DNA of 64,000 nucleotides from Nakamurella panacisegetis (GCF_900104535.1 NZ_LT629710.1:3693501-3757500), one strand, 5' to 3'; shown: positions 27,395-41,456, counted from the stretch's first letter. Translations and numbers: made by a program. Notes: a model not told the origin generated them from the letters alone.

Positions 27395-30300
27395 TTGTCC
27401 GGGATTTCCAACGATTCCTTCGTCCATCTGCACGTTCACACCGAGTACTCCATGCTCGACGGCGCGGCGCGGCTCGGCCAGCTGTTCAAGCGGGCCGGTG
27501 AGATGGAGATGCCCGCCATCGCGATGACCGATCACGGCAACGTCTTCGGCGCCTACGACTTCTACCGGCAGGCCCGTGCGGCCGGTATCAACCCGATCAT
27601 CGGGCTCGAGGCGTACCTGACACCGAACACGTCCCGCTTCCACAAGAAGGGTGTCCGCTGGTCCGAAGGCGGCGACGACGACGTCTCCGGTGCCGGGGCC
27701 TACACCCACATGACGTTGCTGTCCGAGACCACCGAGGGCATGCACAACCTGTTCCGGTTGTCCTCCCGCAGTTCACTGGAGGGCTTCTACTACAAGCCGC
27801 GCGCCGACCGGGAGTTGTTGAACGAGTACGCCAAGGGCCTGATCGCCACCACCGGGTGCCCGTCGGGGGAGGTGCAGACCTGGTTGCGGATCGGCAAGTA
27901 CGACCAGGCGCTGGCGTCGGCCGCGGAGTTCCGGGACATCTTCGGCAAGGAGAACTTCTTCGTCGAGTTGATGGACCATGGCCTGTCCATCGAGACGCGG
28001 GTGCACTCCGGGCTGCAGCGCATCGCCAAGGACCTCGGTCTGCCGATGATCGCGACGAACGACCTGCACTACGTCGACCCGGCCGACGCCGACGCGCACG
28101 AGGCCCTGCTGTGCGTGCAGTCGGGCAAGACGATGGACGACCCCAACCGGTTCAAGTTCGACGCCCGGGACTTCTACCTCAAGTCGGCCCGCGAGATGCG
28201 CGAGCTGTGGGAGGGCAAGTTCGATCTGAAGTCGGCCTGCGACAACACCTTGCTGATCGCCGAGCGCTGCCAGGTGGAGTTCGACGAGTCCTCGTCGTAC
28301 ATGCCCCGGTTCCCGGTCCCCGAGGGCGAGACCGAGCAGACCTGGTTCGTCAAGGAGGTCACGCGGGGCATGGCGGCGCGGTTCCCCAACGGAGTCCCGC
28401 CGGAGTGCCAGACGCAGGCCGAGTTCGAGATCGGCGTCATCACCGGCATGAACTTCCCGGGCTACTTCCTGGTCGTCGCCGACTTCATCAACTGGGCCAA
28501 GGAGAACGGCATCCGGGTCGGCCCCGGGCGTGGGTCCGGCGCCGGCTCGATGGTCGCCTACGCCATGCGGATCACCGACCTGAACCCGTTGCAGCACGGG
28601 CTCATCTTCGAGCGCTTCCTCAATCCCGAGCGCGTCTCCATGCCCGACTTCGACGTGGACTTCGACGAGCGCCGACGGGGCGACGTCATCCGGTACGTCA
28701 CCGAGAAGTACGGCGACGACCGGGTCGCCCAGATCGTCACCTACGGCACCATCAAGGCCAAGCAGGCCGTCAAGGACTCGGCCCGGGTGCTGGGAATGCC
28801 GTTCTCGGTCGGCGATCGGATCACCAAGGTGATGCCGGCCCCGGTGATGGGCAAGGACGTGCCGCTGTCCAAGATCTTCGATCCGAGCGATGCCCGCTAC
28901 TCCGAGGGTGCGGAGTTCCGGGCCCTGGTCGAACAGGACGTCGACGTCAAGAAGGTCGTCGACATGGCCAAGGGCCTTGAGGGGCTGAAGCGTCAGTGGG
29001 GGGTGCACGCGGCCGGCGTCATCATGTCGTCCGAACCGCTGCAGAACCTGATCCCGATCATGAAGCGGGAGCAGGACGGGGCGATCATCACCCAGTTCGA
29101 CTATCCGACCTGCGAATCGCTGGGTCTGATCAAGATGGACTTCCTGGGTCTGCGCAACCTGACCGTCCTGGACGACGCGCTGATCAACATCAAGGCCAAC
29201 CGCGGCGAGACCATCGTCCTGGAAGATCTGGCCCTGGACGACCCGAAGACCTTCGACCTGCTGGCTCGCGGGGACACCCTGGGCGTGTTCCAGCTGGACG
29301 GCGGCCCCATGCGGGCCCTGCTGCGGTCGATGAAGCCGGACAACTTCGAGGACATCTCGGCCGTCGGCGCGCTGTACCGGCCCGGTCCGATGGGCGCCAA
29401 CTCCCACAACGAGTACGCCGACCGCAAGAACAACCGCAAGCCGGTGATCCCGATCCACCCGGAGCTGGCCGAGGCCCTGTCGGAGATCCTGGGCGACACC
29501 TACGGGCTGATCGTCTACCAGGAACAGGTCATGGCCATCGCCCAGCACGTCGCCGGGTACTCCCTCGGCGCGGCCGACCTGCTGCGGCGGGCCATGGGCA
29601 AGAAGAAGAAGTCCGAGCTGGACAAGCAGTTCGCGAACTTCTCCGCCGGGATGAAGGAACGCGGCTTCTCCCAAGCTGCGGTGCAGACCCTGTGGGACAT
29701 CCTGCTGCCGTTCTCGGACTACGCGTTCAACAAGGCCCACTCGGCCGCGTACGGCCTTGTGTCGTATTGGACGGCCTACCTCAAGGCCAACTATCCGTCG
29801 GAGTACATGGCGGCGCTGCTCACCTCGGTCGGCGACGACAAGGACAAGTCGGCCATCTACCTGGCCGAGTGCCGGAACATGGGCATCACCGTGCTGCCGC
29901 CGGACGTCAACGCATCGGAGAAGAACTTCGCCCCGGTCGGCACCGACATCCGGTTCGGCCTGTCGGCCATCCGCAACGTCGGCGCCGGCGCGGTGGCCTC
30001 GTTGATCGCCACCCGCAAGGAGAAGGGCCCCTACGAGGACTTCACCGATTTCCTGTCCAAGGTCGAAGCCGTCGTCTGCAACAAGAAGGTCGTTGAGTCG
30101 CTGATCAAGGCCGGTGCCTTCGATTCGATGAAGCACCCGCGCAAGGGCCTGTTGATGGCCCACGCCGAGGGCATCGACCTGTTCATGAACGTGAAGAAGG
30201 CCGAGGCCGCCGGTCAGTTCGATCTGTTCGGCGAGATGAGCGCCGAGGACGTGGGTGGCGCTCTGACGGTCAACGTGCCGGACACCGAGTGGGACCAGAA

Positions 30301-30925
30301 GTTGCTGCTCGGGTTCGAGCGGGAGATGTTGGGGCTGTATGTGTCCGGGCACCCGCTGGCCGGGATCGAGCATGTCCTGTCGGCCCAGTCCGACGCGTCC
30401 ATCCCGGACATCATCGACGGGACGGTGCCCGACCGGGCGACCGTAACCGTCGGCGGCATCCTCACCGGATTGCAGCGCCGGCTGACCAAGAAGGGTGATC
30501 CGTGGGCCTCGGCCCAGCTGGAGGACCTGGCCGGCGGGGTCGAGGTGGCCTTCTTCCCGAAGGTGTACGCCGAGTTCGCGCTGAGCCTGGCCGAGGACGC
30601 GGTGGTGCTGGTCAAGGCCCGGGTGTCCCGTTCCGACGACCGGCTCAGCCTGCACGCGCAGAGCGTGGTGGTGCCCGACCTGTCCGGTCCGTCGAGCAAG
30701 GGCCCGATGCAGGTGACCATGAGCGCGACCCGCTGTACGCCGCCGGTGGTCGATCGGCTCCGCGAGGTGCTGCAGAACCACCCCGGGACGACGGCCGTCC
30801 ACCTGCGGCTGATGAACGGCAGCCGGGCCACCACCCTGCGCCTGGACGACGGACTGCGGGTGACCTGGACCTCGGCGTTGATGGGCGACCTCAAGGCCCT
30901 GCTCGGAGCGGACTGCCTCGCGTGA
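27395..30925 (+). CDS. dnaE1: Replicative DNA polymerase III alpha subunit
   Basis: 1176 residues from TTG 27395. The N-terminal PHP domain has [14 protein letters not shown] and [14 protein letters not shown], which in actinobacteria provides proofreading. The polymerase core carries [15 protein letters not shown] and the catalytic [16 protein letters not shown]; then [20 protein letters not shown], a tandem HhH region, an OB fold ([17 protein letters not shown]) and the C-terminal tail. TTG 27395 was chosen because GAAGGGA lies ten bases upstream and mycobacterial DnaE1 starts at the same place; GTG 27362 and TTG 27350 are alternatives. The stop overlaps the next gene by four bases. Confidence 0.95.
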   Translation: MSGISNDSFVHLHVHTEYSMLDGAARLGQLFKRAGEMEMPAIAMTDHGNVFGAYDFYRQARAAGINPIIGLEAYLTPNTSRFHKKGVRWSEGGDDDVSGAGAYTHMTLLSETTEGMHNLFRLSSRSSLEGFYYKPRADRELLNEYAKGLIATTGCPSGEVQTWLRIGKYDQALASAAEFRDIFGKENFFVELMDHGLSIETRVHSGLQRIAKDLGLPMIATNDLHYVDPADADAHEALLCVQSGKTMDDPNRFKFDARDFYLKSAREMRELWEGKFDLKSACDNTLLIAERCQVEFDESSSYMPRFPVPEGETEQTWFVKEVTRGMAARFPNGVPPECQTQAEFEIGVITGMNFPGYFLVVADFINWAKENGIRVGPGRGSGAGSMVAYAMRITDLNPLQHGLIFERFLNPERVSMPDFDVDFDERRRGDVIRYVTEKYGDDRVAQIVTYGTIKAKQAVKDSARVLGMPFSVGDRITKVMPAPVMGKDVPLSKIFDPSDARYSEGAEFRALVEQDVDVKKVVDMAKGLEGLKRQWGVHAAGVIMSSEPLQNLIPIMKREQDGAIITQFDYPTCESLGLIKMDFLGLRNLTVLDDALINIKANRGETIVLEDLALDDPKTFDLLARGDTLGVFQLDGGPMRALLRSMKPDNFEDISAVGALYRPGPMGANSHNEYADRKNNRKPVIPIHPELAEALSEILGDTYGLIVYQEQVMAIAQHVAGYSLGAADLLRRAMGKKKKSELDKQFANFSAGMKERGFSQAAVQTLWDILLPFSDYAFNKAHSAAYGLVSYWTAYLKANYPSEYMAALLTSVGDDKDKSAIYLAECRNMGITVLPPDVNASEKNFAPVGTDIRFGLSAIRNVGAGAVASLIATRKEKGPYEDFTDFLSKVEAVVCNKKVVESLIKAGAFDSMKHPRKGLLMAHAEGIDLFMNVKKAEAAGQFDLFGEMSAEDVGGALTVNVPDTEWDQKLLLGFEREMLGLYVSGHPLAGIEHVLSAQSDASIPDIIDGTVPDRATVTVGGILTGLQRRLTKKGDPWASAQLEDLAGGVEVAFFPKVYAEFALSLAEDAVVLVKARVSRSDDRLSLHAQSVVVPDLSGPSSKGPMQVTMSATRCTPPVVDRLREVLQNHPGTTAVHLRLMNGSRATTLRLDDGLRVTWTSALMGDLKALLGADCLA

Positions 30926-31479
30926 ACCTGTCCCTGCGTTCGCGGCCGCACCACCAACTGCGCGGCGAGTTGCTGCTCTGGCGGGCCGGTGGAGTCGTGG
31001 TCGCCGTCCTGGCCGTTCTCGGTGTGCTGCAGGCGATCCTGTGGTCACTCATCGCGCCGGGTGAGCAGTTCGTCGTCTACGCCGACGGCACCTACCTGCC
31101 GCTGCCCACCGCCTCCTATCACCAGTTCACCTCGATCGCGATCTTCTGTCTGGTCGGTCTGGTGGTGGCGGTGTCGTCGGCCACCCTGATCTGGCACTGG
31201 CGCTCCGTGCGCGGCACCGCGATGGTGCTGGTGGTGGCCGGAGCCAATGCGGTCGGGGCGCTGGTCGCCTACCTGGTGGGGCGGATCCTGGTCAGCGGCG
31301 TCGACCCGGCCTCGGTCGGGCCCAGCGCCGCCTCATCCCTGGTCAATGCGGCGCCCACGCTGGGCAACGCCATGGTCCTGCTGGTGCAACCCGGTCTCGC
31401 CGTGGTCGTCTACACCTTCTTGATCGCCTGGAACGGGGATCCCGACCTGGGCCGGGTCACACCGCCGCCGGAAGCCTGA
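30922..31479 (+). CDS. DUF2567-like membrane protein
   Basis: 185 residues with four hydrophobic segments: [66 protein letters not shown] and [19 protein letters not shown]. The loop after the first helix, [18 protein letters not shown], resembles the DUF2567 family of actinobacteria. Function unknown. GTG 30922 overlaps the dnaE1 stop, so it is translated from the same mRNA. Its last 23 bases overlap the 3' end of the opposite-strand histidine kinase gene. Confidence 0.82.
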   Translation: MNLSLRSRPHHQLRGELLLWRAGGVVVAVLAVLGVLQAILWSLIAPGEQFVVYADGTYLPLPTASYHQFTSIAIFCLVGLVVAVSSATLIWHWRSVRGTAMVLVVAGANAVGALVAYLVGRILVSGVDPASVGPSAASSLVNAAPTLGNAMVLLVQPGLAVVVYTFLIAWNGDPDLGRVTPPPEA

Positions 31480-32485
31480 CCTCGAAACGGCAGCCCGGGC
31501 CGTCGTTCCGGACGGCGATCCGGCCGCCGTGCAACTCGACCAACCCGCGGGCGATGGCCAGCCCCAGCCCGGCCCCGGTCGTCGCCCGGTCCTGGGCGGC
31601 GGGCCGGGCCGGCTCGCCCCGGAAGGCCACGTCGAACACCTTCGGCAGATCGGCCTCCGGGATTCCGCCGCACTCGTCCCGCACGGCCAGCCACGCCTCC
31701 ACTCCGTCCGACCCGGCGATCACCGTCACCGCTCCGTCGTCCGGTGTGTGCCGAATCGCGTTGACCAGCAGATTCCGCAGGACTCGGGTCAGTTCGGCAT
31801 CGGAGCCGGCGATCGTCGGCCAGCGCCCGTCGGCTTCGGCCCGCACGGTGATCCCGCGTTGCCGGGCGGCCGCCGCGGTCGATTCCAGCACGTCGGCGAC
31901 CAGTTCCTGGACGTGGATGCGATGGAAGGCCAGCTTCAGCGCCCCGGCATTGATCCGGGACAACTCGAACAGATCATCGACGAGTGCGGACAGCCGCACC
32001 GTCTCGGAGTTGATCCGCCGCGCATACACCGCGACCTCGGCCCGGTCCACCACGACGGCGTCCTCCAGCGCCTCGCTCATCGCCCGGATCCCGGCCAGTG
32101 GAGTCCGCAGGTCGTGGCTGACCCAGGCCACCAGTTCCCGGCGCGAGGCCTCCCCGGCCCGTTCCGCGGCCCGCCGGGTCTCCGCGGCCAGCCCGGTCAG
32201 GGCGATCCGCCGACCCAGCATCACCGCGGCCGGCACCACCGCGATCGCGATCAGGATGCAGGTGACCGCCGTCCACCGCAGTTCGGTGGTGAACATGAAC
32301 CCGCTGATGAACACCACGAACAGCAACACCGCGACGATCGGGACGCCCACCAGGGCGGCGATGTTCACCGCGACCGACCGGCGCCGGAGCAGCGCCAGCA
32401 CGGTGAGTTCGACGCCGACGGTGAACAGGCAGGCGGCCGCGGCCCAGGGCAGGATGTGCACGACGTCGTTCCACATGGGTGTCAC
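31457..32485 (-). CDS. Sensor histidine kinase
   Basis: 342 residues. Three or four membrane segments in residues 9-90 with almost no outside loop, so it may sense within the membrane. Then a dimerization helix with phospho-acceptor His124 in [13 protein letters not shown] box [17 protein letters not shown]1 [10 protein letters not shown] and G2 [21 protein letters not shown] 32485 overlaps the response regulator stop (GTGA); ATG 32476 in frame is an alternative. The pair has no obvious target gene beside it. Confidence 0.92.
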   Translation of the reverse strand: MTPMWNDVVHILPWAAAACLFTVGVELTVLALLRRRSVAVNIAALVGVPIVAVLLFVVFISGFMFTTELRWTAVTCILIAIAVVPAAVMLGRRIALTGLAAETRRAAERAGEASRRELVAWVSHDLRTPLAGIRAMSEALEDAVVVDRAEVAVYARRINSETVRLSALVDDLFELSRINAGALKLAFHRIHVQELVADVLESTAAAARQRGITVRAEADGRWPTIAGSDAELTRVLRNLLVNAIRHTPDDGAVTVIAGSDGVEAWLAVRDECGGIPEADLPKVFDVAFRGEPARPAAQDRATTGAGLGLAIARGLVELHGGRIAVRNDGPGCRFEVRLPAAV

Positions 32486-33183
32486 GGCGTCGCCTCGTCG
32501 TACCGGTAGCCGATTCCCCAGACGGTGACCACCCGGACCGGATTGCCGGGGTCGGGTTCGATCTTCTCCCGGAGCCGGCGCACGTGGACGGTCACCGTCG
32601 ACTCGTCGCCGAACGTCCAGCCCCAGACGTGCTCCATCAGCTCGGCCCGGGTGAAGACCTGCCCGCGGTGGGTGAGGAAGAACGCCAGCAGATCGAACTC
32701 CCGGATGGTCAGGGCCAGCGGCACCTCGGACCGGCTCACCGATCGGGCCACCGGGTCGATCCGGAGGTCGCCGTCCTCGACTGCCGTCAGGTCGGCCAAC
32801 CCGGCCCCCGGCCACGTCTCCTGCCGGGACCGGCGCAGCACCCCGGCCACCCGCAACGCCAGCTCCCGCGGGCTGAAGGGCTTGGTGACGTAGTCGTCGG
32901 CACCGTGCTCCAAGCCCACCACCCGGTCCGATTCCTCGCCGAGGGCGGTCAACATGATCACCGGTACCGAGGAGATCTTGCGCAGTTCCCGGCAGACGGT
33001 CAGGCCGTCGAGGCCGGGCATCATCAGGTCCAACACCACCAGGTCGGGTCGCTCGGACCGGGCCGCGGCCAGGCCATCGATGCCGTTGGCGCGTTCCAGG
33101 ACCCGGTGGCCGTCCCGCGTCAGGTAGCGGGCCACCACCTCGCGCACGGTCGCGTCGTCATCCACCACCAGCACGGTCGTCAC
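32482..33183 (-). CDS. OmpR/PhoB family response regulator
   Basis: 233 residues. The receiver domain has Asp8-Asp10 in [10 protein letters not shown], phospho-acceptor Asp52 in VVLDLMMPG and Lys101 in VTKPFSP. A C-terminal winged-helix effector follows ([54 protein letters not shown]). GTG 33183 was chosen because TACGGT at 33195 to 33190 ends six bases upstream and the protein would otherwise carry a 12-residue extension. It is coupled to the histidine kinase downstream. Confidence 0.94.
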   Translation of the reverse strand: MTTVLVVDDDATVREVVARYLTRDGHRVLERANGIDGLAAARSERPDLVVLDLMMPGLDGLTVCRELRKISSVPVIMLTALGEESDRVVGLEHGADDYVTKPFSPRELALRVAGVLRRSRQETWPGAGLADLTAVEDGDLRIDPVARSVSRSEVPLALTIREFDLLAFFLTHRGQVFTRAELMEHVWGWTFGDESTVTVHVRRLREKIEPDPGNPVRVVTVWGIGYRYDEATP

Positions 33184-33273
33184 TCGTGCACCGTAGGCGC
33201 CCGGGGAACCGGTCGGCACGTCCGGCGGCCGGTGGTCATCGAACGGTAAGAAGTGGCCCGCAACGCCCGGGTG

Positions 33274-33966
33274 TCACCAGCCGGGCGGCCGGAACGCGGC
33301 GAACGGATCCGTGACCCGGAGTTCGGCCACGGTGAACCGGTGCAGCGCGGCCGGCCGTCCGCCGACCGGGTTGCGGGGGCCGGTGGTCCCGGTGGTCTCG
33401 AGCATGCCGCGACGCATCAGGATGCGGTGCAGGTTGGTCGGGTCGACGTCGTGCCCGAGCGCGGCGGCGTAGACCCGGCGCAGTTCGGCGATGGTGAACT
33501 CGGCCGGCGCCAGGGCGAACCCGATGTTGGTGTACGAGAGCTTCGCCTGCAGCCGGGCCCGTGCCTGGTCGACGATGTCGCCGTGGTCGAGCGCGGTGGG
33601 CGGGAGCGCGTCCACCGGGTGCCACGCGGTGTCGGGCGGCAGTCCCGGATCGGCATCCAACGGCACCAGGCCGAGCACACCGGTGGCCACCGTACGGGCG
33701 GCCGGAACCCGGTGTGGCGCAGAGAACACACCGATCTGCTCCAGGTGCGACACCTGGGTGACGTCCACCTTCTCCGCCAGTTGGCGTCGAGCCGAGTGGT
33801 CCACGTCCTCGTCGTCCAGCAGTGTTCCCCCAGGTAGGGCCCACTTTCCGGCGTCCGGCTCTTGGGCCCGCTGCCAGAGCAGGACCTGCAGCCCGGCCAT
33901 CCCGTCGCCATCGAGCCGGACGCTGAACACCGCGGTCAGCACTTCCAGGTATGTACGATGGGCCAT
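33274..33966 (-). CDS. nrtR: NrtR-type Nudix-related transcriptional regulator of NAD synthesis
   Basis: 230 residues. The N-terminal Nudix-like domain has LPGGTLLDDEDVDHSARRQLAEKV where the catalytic REUxEE is replaced by RRQLAEK, so hydrolase activity is unlikely. The C-terminal winged helix follows (FALAPAEFTIAELRRVYAAALGHDVDPTNLHRILMRRGML). This is the NrtR layout; family members repress NAD genes and are released by ADP-ribose. The gene is divergent from nadABC with a 41-base gap that holds a perfect palindrome. ATG 33966 is leaderless: TACAAT (33979 to 33974) ends seven bases upstream. Confidence 0.92.
   Translation of the reverse strand: MAHRTYLEVLTAVFSVRLDGDGMAGLQVLLWQRAQEPDAGKWALPGGTLLDDEDVDHSARRQLAEKVDVTQVSHLEQIGVFSAPHRVPAARTVATGVLGLVPLDADPGLPPDTAWHPVDALPPTALDHGDIVDQARARLQAKLSYTNIGFALAPAEFTIAELRRVYAAALGHDVDPTNLHRILMRRGMLETTGTTGPRNPVGGRPAALHRFTVAELRVTDPFAAFRPPGW
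33954..33959 (+). promoter_or_regulatory. Possible -10 element for nadABC
   Basis: TACGAT inside the start of the nrtR coding sequence would start transcription near 33966, just before the palindrome, leaving a leader of about 42 bases with the ribosome site GAGGAGG before nadA ATG 34008. Confidence 0.4.
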
Positions 33967-33989
33967 GTTTTCGATTGTAAGTCGAAAAC
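33967..33989 (+). promoter_or_regulatory. NrtR operator, perfect inverted repeat
   Basis: GTTTTCGA and TCGAAAAC are exact inverted arms around the seven bases TTGTAAG. The repeat begins at the base next to the nrtR start codon, covers the nrtR -10 (TACAAT on the minus strand) and lies just downstream of the proposed nadA start site. It is therefore placed to autoregulate nrtR and to block nadABC. Confidence 0.8.
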
Positions 33990-34007
33990 CTCGATGAGGA
34001 GGACGCC

Positions 34008-35021
34008 ATGTCGGCACCAGCAGTTGATGCACTCGTCCCCGGCTCTGACCTGGTGGCCGGTTCCCCGGCCTGGACGGCCGAGATCCACCGTCTGGCCGAG
34101 GAACGGGACGCGGTGATCCTGGCCCACAACTACCAGGTGCCGGTCATCCAGGACGTCGCGCACCACGTCGGCGACTCCTTGGCCCTCTCGCGGATCGCGG
34201 CCACCGCGCCGCAGTCGACCATCATCTTCTGCGGCGTGCATTTCATGGCCGAGACGGCGAAGATCCTCTCCCCGGAGAAGACCGTGCTGATCCCCGACGC
34301 CGCCGCCGGGTGCTCGCTGGCCGACTCCCTCACCGTGGAGGAGCTCCGGGCCTGGAAGGCGGAGAACCCCGGCGCGGTGGTGGTGTCCTACGTCAACACC
34401 ACGGCCGCGGTGAAGGCCGAGACCGATATCTGCTGCACGTCGTCCAACGCGGTCGAGGTAGTCGATTCGATCCCGCGCGACACCCCGGTCCTGTTCGGTC
34501 CTGATCAGTTCCTCGGGGCGCACGTGCGGCGGATCCTGCAGCGGGACAACGTGAAGGTCTGGGGCGGCGAATGCCACGTGCACGCCGGTATCAACGGCGC
34601 CGAGCTGTCGGCCAAGGCGGCGGCCCACCCGGATGCCGATCTGTACATCCACCCGGAGTGCGGGTGCGCCACGAGTGCCCTGTACCTGGCCGCCAGTGGC
34701 GCGGTGGAGCCGGACCGGATCAAGATCCTGTCCACCGGCGAGATGGTGCACGCCGCCGGCGCATCCCGATCCCGCCAGGTGCTGGTGGCGACCGAGATCG
34801 GCATGATCCACCAGCTGAAGCGGGCCGCCCCGGGGATCGACTTCCTGGCCGTGAACGACCGGGCGTCCTGCGGCTACATGAAGATGATCACTCCGGACAA
34901 GCTGATGCGGTCCCTGCTGGAGATGCGCGACGAGGTGCACGTGGATCCCGACACCGCGGCCCGCGCGCGCGGCGCGGTCGAGCGGATGATCGCCATCGGA
35001 TCCTCCGGCGGTGGCGAATGA
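34008..35021 (+). CDS. nadA: Quinolinate synthase
   Basis: 337 residues. Condenses iminoaspartate with dihydroxyacetone phosphate to quinolinate using a [4Fe-4S] cluster. The expected cysteines are in AAGCSLADS (102), HPECGC (218 and 220) and NDRASCGYM (288); Cys142 and Cys143 in ICCTSSN are additional. The substrate-binding [20 protein letters not shown] is at the N-terminus. A clear ribosome site GAGGAGG precedes ATG 34008. First gene of a coupled operon with nadB, nadC and a nitrilase-like gene. Confidence 0.97.
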   Translation: MSAPAVDALVPGSDLVAGSPAWTAEIHRLAEERDAVILAHNYQVPVIQDVAHHVGDSLALSRIAATAPQSTIIFCGVHFMAETAKILSPEKTVLIPDAAAGCSLADSLTVEELRAWKAENPGAVVVSYVNTTAAVKAETDICCTSSNAVEVVDSIPRDTPVLFGPDQFLGAHVRRILQRDNVKVWGGECHVHAGINGAELSAKAAAHPDADLYIHPECGCATSALYLAASGAVEPDRIKILSTGEMVHAAGASRSRQVLVATEIGMIHQLKRAAPGIDFLAVNDRASCGYMKMITPDKLMRSLLEMRDEVHVDPDTAARARGAVERMIAIGSSGGGE

Positions 35022-36610
35022 TCGCCTGGGAGGCGCACACCCAGGTCGTCGTCGTCGGCTCCGGCGTCGCCGGGCTGACCTGCGCCATCGAGGCCGGACG
35101 GGCCGGGCTGTCCGTTCTGGTGCTGACCAAGGGCGCGGCCGACGAGGCCAACACCCACTGGGCCCAGGGCGGTGTGGCGGTCGTCCGGGACGAACGCGAT
35201 CCGGGGGACACGGTGGGGGCGCACATCGAGGACACGCTGGTCGCCGGGGTCGGCCTGTCCGACCCGGCGGCGGTCACGATGATCCTGACCGAGGGTCCGG
35301 CCGCCATCGCCCGGCTGGTCGCGCGGGGCGCCCACTTCGACACCGGCCCGATGGGGCTGATGCGCACCCGCGAAGGCGGCCATTCGGCCAACCGCGTCAT
35401 CCACGCCGGCGGGGATGCCACCGGGGCCGAGATCGAACGCTGCCTGCTGGCCGCGGACGGCCTGCCCGGGATGCTCACCGGGCACCAGGTGCTGGACGTC
35501 GTTCGCGACGTCAGCGGACGCGCGGCCGGGGTGACCGTCCTAGGTGACGACGGCACCATCGGGTTGATCAGGGCCGACGCCGTCGTTCTGGCCACCGGAG
35601 GGGCCGGGCACCTGTACGCGGCGACCACCAACCCGGACGTGGCCACCGGTGACGGCCTGGCCATGGCCCTGCGGGCCGGGGCCGCACTGGCCGACCTGGA
35701 GTTCATGCAGTTCCACCCGACCGTGCTCTTCACCGGGGCCGGCGTCACCGGTCACCGGCCGCTGGTCACCGAGGCCGTGCGCGGCGAGGGCGCCGTGCTG
35801 ATCGACGTCACCGGCGCCCGGGTGATGGCCGGCGTGCACCCGCTGGGTGATCTCGCCCCGCGCGACGTGGTGTCGCTGGCAATCACCCGACGGCTGGCCA
35901 CCGCACCCGGCGGCGTCCGGGATCACGTGTTCCTGGACGCCACCGGGATAGCACCGGACGTGTTCGCGCGACGATTCCCGACGGTGTCGGCCAGCTGTGC
36001 CGCCGCTGGGATCGACCCGGCCACCGATCCGATCCCGGTGGCCCCGGCCGCCCACTACCACTGCGGCGGCGTTGTCACCGATCCGTACGGGCGCACCACG
36101 GTGCCCGGCCTGTATGCGGTCGGCGAGGTGGCCCGGACCGGCCTGCACGGGGCCAACCGGCTGGCGTCGAACTCACTGCTGGAAGGTCTGGTGATGGGGG
36201 AGCGCGCCGCGGCCGCACTGCCCGCCGACCTGCAGAACGCCTCTCCGACCGGCGCGCTGACCGTGCCGGCCCGGCCCGGTCTGGACCCCGCCGGGCGCGG
36301 CGTTGCGCAGGCCGCGATGAGCGCGGAGGCCGGGATCGGCCGGGACCGCAGTGGCCTGGAACGGGCACTGGGCGCCATCTCCGCCCAGCCGTCCGACGAC
36401 CCGACCCGGGCCGGCGTCGAAGCGGCCAACCTGGCTCTGGTGTCGACCGCGCTGGTTCGAGCCGCGCTGGTTCGTACCGAATCGCGCGGTTGCCATGTCC
36501 GCACGGACCACCCGGCCACCTCCGCCGAGTGGACCACCTCCGTGCTGGTCGAGCAGCGGGACGGCGTCCTGCACACCGACGTCCGAGATCTCCGAAAGGT
36601 CACCGTATGA
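35018..36610 (+). CDS. nadB: L-aspartate oxidase
   Basis: 530 residues. Oxidizes L-aspartate to iminoaspartate for NadA. The FAD-binding [18 protein letters not shown] is at about residues 10-27; [77 protein letters not shown] and [18 protein letters not shown] follow in the standard order. The C-terminal helical domain is present. ATG 35018 overlaps the nadA stop by four bases and the stop overlaps nadC by four. Confidence 0.97.
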   Translation: MIAWEAHTQVVVVGSGVAGLTCAIEAGRAGLSVLVLTKGAADEANTHWAQGGVAVVRDERDPGDTVGAHIEDTLVAGVGLSDPAAVTMILTEGPAAIARLVARGAHFDTGPMGLMRTREGGHSANRVIHAGGDATGAEIERCLLAADGLPGMLTGHQVLDVVRDVSGRAAGVTVLGDDGTIGLIRADAVVLATGGAGHLYAATTNPDVATGDGLAMALRAGAALADLEFMQFHPTVLFTGAGVTGHRPLVTEAVRGEGAVLIDVTGARVMAGVHPLGDLAPRDVVSLAITRRLATAPGGVRDHVFLDATGIAPDVFARRFPTVSASCAAAGIDPATDPIPVAPAAHYHCGGVVTDPYGRTTVPGLYAVGEVARTGLHGANRLASNSLLEGLVMGERAAAALPADLQNASPTGALTVPARPGLDPAGRGVAQAAMSAEAGIGRDRSGLERALGAISAQPSDDPTRAGVEAANLALVSTALVRAALVRTESRGCHVRTDHPATSAEWTTSVLVEQRDGVLHTDVRDLRKVTV

Positions 36611-37503
36611 CTCCCGAAGACTGGTCCGACCGCACCCGCATCGCCCTGAAGGACGCCGGACTCGACGAGCAGGTGGTCGCCGCGGTGGTGAACCGAGCCC
36701 TGGACGAGGACTTCGCCGACGGCCCGGACATCACCACGGCAGCGACCGTCCCGGAAGGGGCGACGGCGACGGCCGACATCACGCCGCGGCAGGCCGGGAT
36801 CCTGGCCGGAGGGCCGGTGGCGATGGCGGTGTTCGACTCGATCCTGGGCGCCGGATCCTTCTCCTTCGAGCTCCGGCCGGACGGGACGTCGCTGGTCCCA
36901 GGCACACCGGCGATCACCGTGCACGGCCGGACGGCCGGGATCCTGACGGCCGAACGGACCGCCCTGAACATCCTCACCCACCTCACCGGCATCGCCACCG
37001 TGACCCGGCAGTGGGTGGACGCCGTCGCCGGGAGCGGCGCCCGGATCCGGGACACCCGCAAGACGCTGCCGGGGTTGCGCGCCCTGGAGAAGTACGCGGT
37101 GCGGTGCGGCGGCGGCGTCAACCACCGGATGAGCCTGGGTGACGCGGCCCTGATCAAGGACAACCACGTTGCCGCGGCCGGGTCTGTGCGGGCCGCAGTC
37201 GACGCGGTACGTTCCGTCCGTCCGGAAATCACGCTGGAGGTCGAGGTGGACACGTTGACGCAACTGGACGAGGCGTTGCACGCCGGGGCGCAGCTGATCC
37301 TGCTGGACAACTTCACGATCGACGAGACCGCCGAGGCCGTCCGCCGGACCCGGGCCGGCTATCCCGGTGTGCTGCTGGAATCGTCGGGCGGACTCACGGT
37401 GGGCAATGCCGCCGCGGTGGCCGCCACCGGGGTCGACTACCTGGCCGTCGGCTCCCTGACCCATTCGTCGCCGGCCGTCGACCTCGGACTCGATCTCCGG
37501 TGA
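36607..37503 (+). CDS. nadC: Nicotinate-nucleotide pyrophosphorylase (quinolinate phosphoribosyltransferase)
   Basis: 298 residues. Converts quinolinate and PRPP to nicotinate mononucleotide. Landmarks: ALDEDFADGPDITTAATVP, LTAERTALNILTHLTGIATVT, the active-site RDTRKTLPGLRALEKYAVRCGGGVNHRMSLGDAALIKDNH segment, LEVEVDTLTQLDEAL and LLDNFTIDE. ATG 36607 overlaps the nadB stop. The next gene overlaps its stop by four bases. Confidence 0.97.
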   Translation: MTPEDWSDRTRIALKDAGLDEQVVAAVVNRALDEDFADGPDITTAATVPEGATATADITPRQAGILAGGPVAMAVFDSILGAGSFSFELRPDGTSLVPGTPAITVHGRTAGILTAERTALNILTHLTGIATVTRQWVDAVAGSGARIRDTRKTLPGLRALEKYAVRCGGGVNHRMSLGDAALIKDNHVAAAGSVRAAVDAVRSVRPEITLEVEVDTLTQLDEALHAGAQLILLDNFTIDETAEAVRRTRAGYPGVLLESSGGLTVGNAAAVAATGVDYLAVGSLTHSSPAVDLGLDLR

Positions 37504-38228
37504 GCCCGGCCCGGGAACCGCTGACCATCGCCGCCGTACAGGTCGTCTCCCATCCGGGGGACATCGCCGGCACCGTGGCCGAGCACGTCCGGCAGATCGC
37601 CGACGCGGCCGACGCCGGGGCCACCGTGGTGCTGTTTCCCGAGCTGTCCCTGACCGGCTACGAGCCGGATGTGATCGACCTGCACGGCATCCGGATCGCG
37701 CCGGAAGATCCGGTGCTGCAGCCACTCTCGGCCATCTGCCGACAGCGGCGGGTGCACGCCCTGGTCGGGGCGCCGACGGCCAGCGGTTCGCTGCCGCAGA
37801 TCGGGGTGCTGCACATCGACCCGCGGGGGGAGATCCGCGTGATCTACGCCAAGCAGCACCTGGATGTCGGCGAGATCGGGATCTTCAGCGCGGGCGACGC
37901 CCGGGGTTCGCTGGAGATCGGCGGCTGGAAGCTCGCGCTGGCGGTCTGCTACGACGCCGCCGTGGCCGGTCATCCCATCGCCGCCCGCCGGTCCGGTGCC
38001 GACGCCTACCTGGTCGGCGCGTTGTACGTGATCGGGTCCGAATCCCGCATCGACGAGCAGATGAAACGCGCCACCGACCAGGGCATGTGGGCAGTGCTGG
38101 CCCAGTACTCGGGCGGCACCGGCGGTGGCCCGGCCTGCGGGCGGTCCGGGGCGTGGCGGCCGGATGGGACCGAGGTGGTCCGGCTCGGGACGGGCCCGGG
38201 CATCGCCGTCGTGGAGTTGCACGAGTAA
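37500..38228 (+). CDS. Nitrilase-superfamily carbon-nitrogen hydrolase in the NAD operon
   Basis: 242 residues. The catalytic triad is Glu48 in LFPELSLTGYE, Lys118 in IYAKQHL and Cys150 in LAVCYDAAV, so an active amidase or nitrilase is expected. GTG 37500 overlaps the nadC stop by four bases, placing it inside the nad operon where mycobacteria have an unrelated unknown gene (Rv1597). The domain is the one that feeds ammonia in glutamine-dependent NAD synthetase, but no synthetase domain is attached. Hydrolysis of a NAD-related amide is possible but unproven. Confidence 0.9.
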   Translation: MSPAREPLTIAAVQVVSHPGDIAGTVAEHVRQIADAADAGATVVLFPELSLTGYEPDVIDLHGIRIAPEDPVLQPLSAICRQRRVHALVGAPTASGSLPQIGVLHIDPRGEIRVIYAKQHLDVGEIGIFSAGDARGSLEIGGWKLALAVCYDAAVAGHPIAARRSGADAYLVGALYVIGSESRIDEQMKRATDQGMWAVLAQYSGGTGGGPACGRSGAWRPDGTEVVRLGTGPGIAVVELHE

Positions 38229-38248
38229 ATACTTCGCGCTGCGCCGTT

Positions 38249-41303
<3,055 letters not shown>

Positions 41304-41307
<4 letters not shown>

Positions 41308-41456
41308 ACTGGTTCGCCTATGTGCTGATCATCATCGGCGGTTTCCTGCTCGGCGGCGTACTCTCCTTGTGGCGCAACGGTTCCCGGGTCGCCTCGGTGA
41401 TCCTGGCCGTGATGGCGGCGATGTGTGTGGCCGGAGGCATCCTGTGGCTGGTCTGA
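41304..41456 (+). CDS. 50-residue membrane protein between hisB and hisH
   Basis: Sequence begins [22 protein letters not shown], then a short basic loop RNGSRVAS, then [19 protein letters not shown]: two membrane helices with a positive turn. GTG 41304 overlaps the hisB stop (GTGA), and the last 13 bases overlap the start of hisH at 41444. I recall small membrane proteins at this spot in other actinobacterial his operons. Function unknown; it is too small to be an enzyme of the pathway. Confidence 0.8.

Noticed and set aside
27773-31048. A 1091-residue open frame on the minus strand across dnaE1
   Set aside because: It mirrors the codon bias of dnaE1 in very GC-rich DNA, is Arg/His/Gly-rich and has no recognisable domain.
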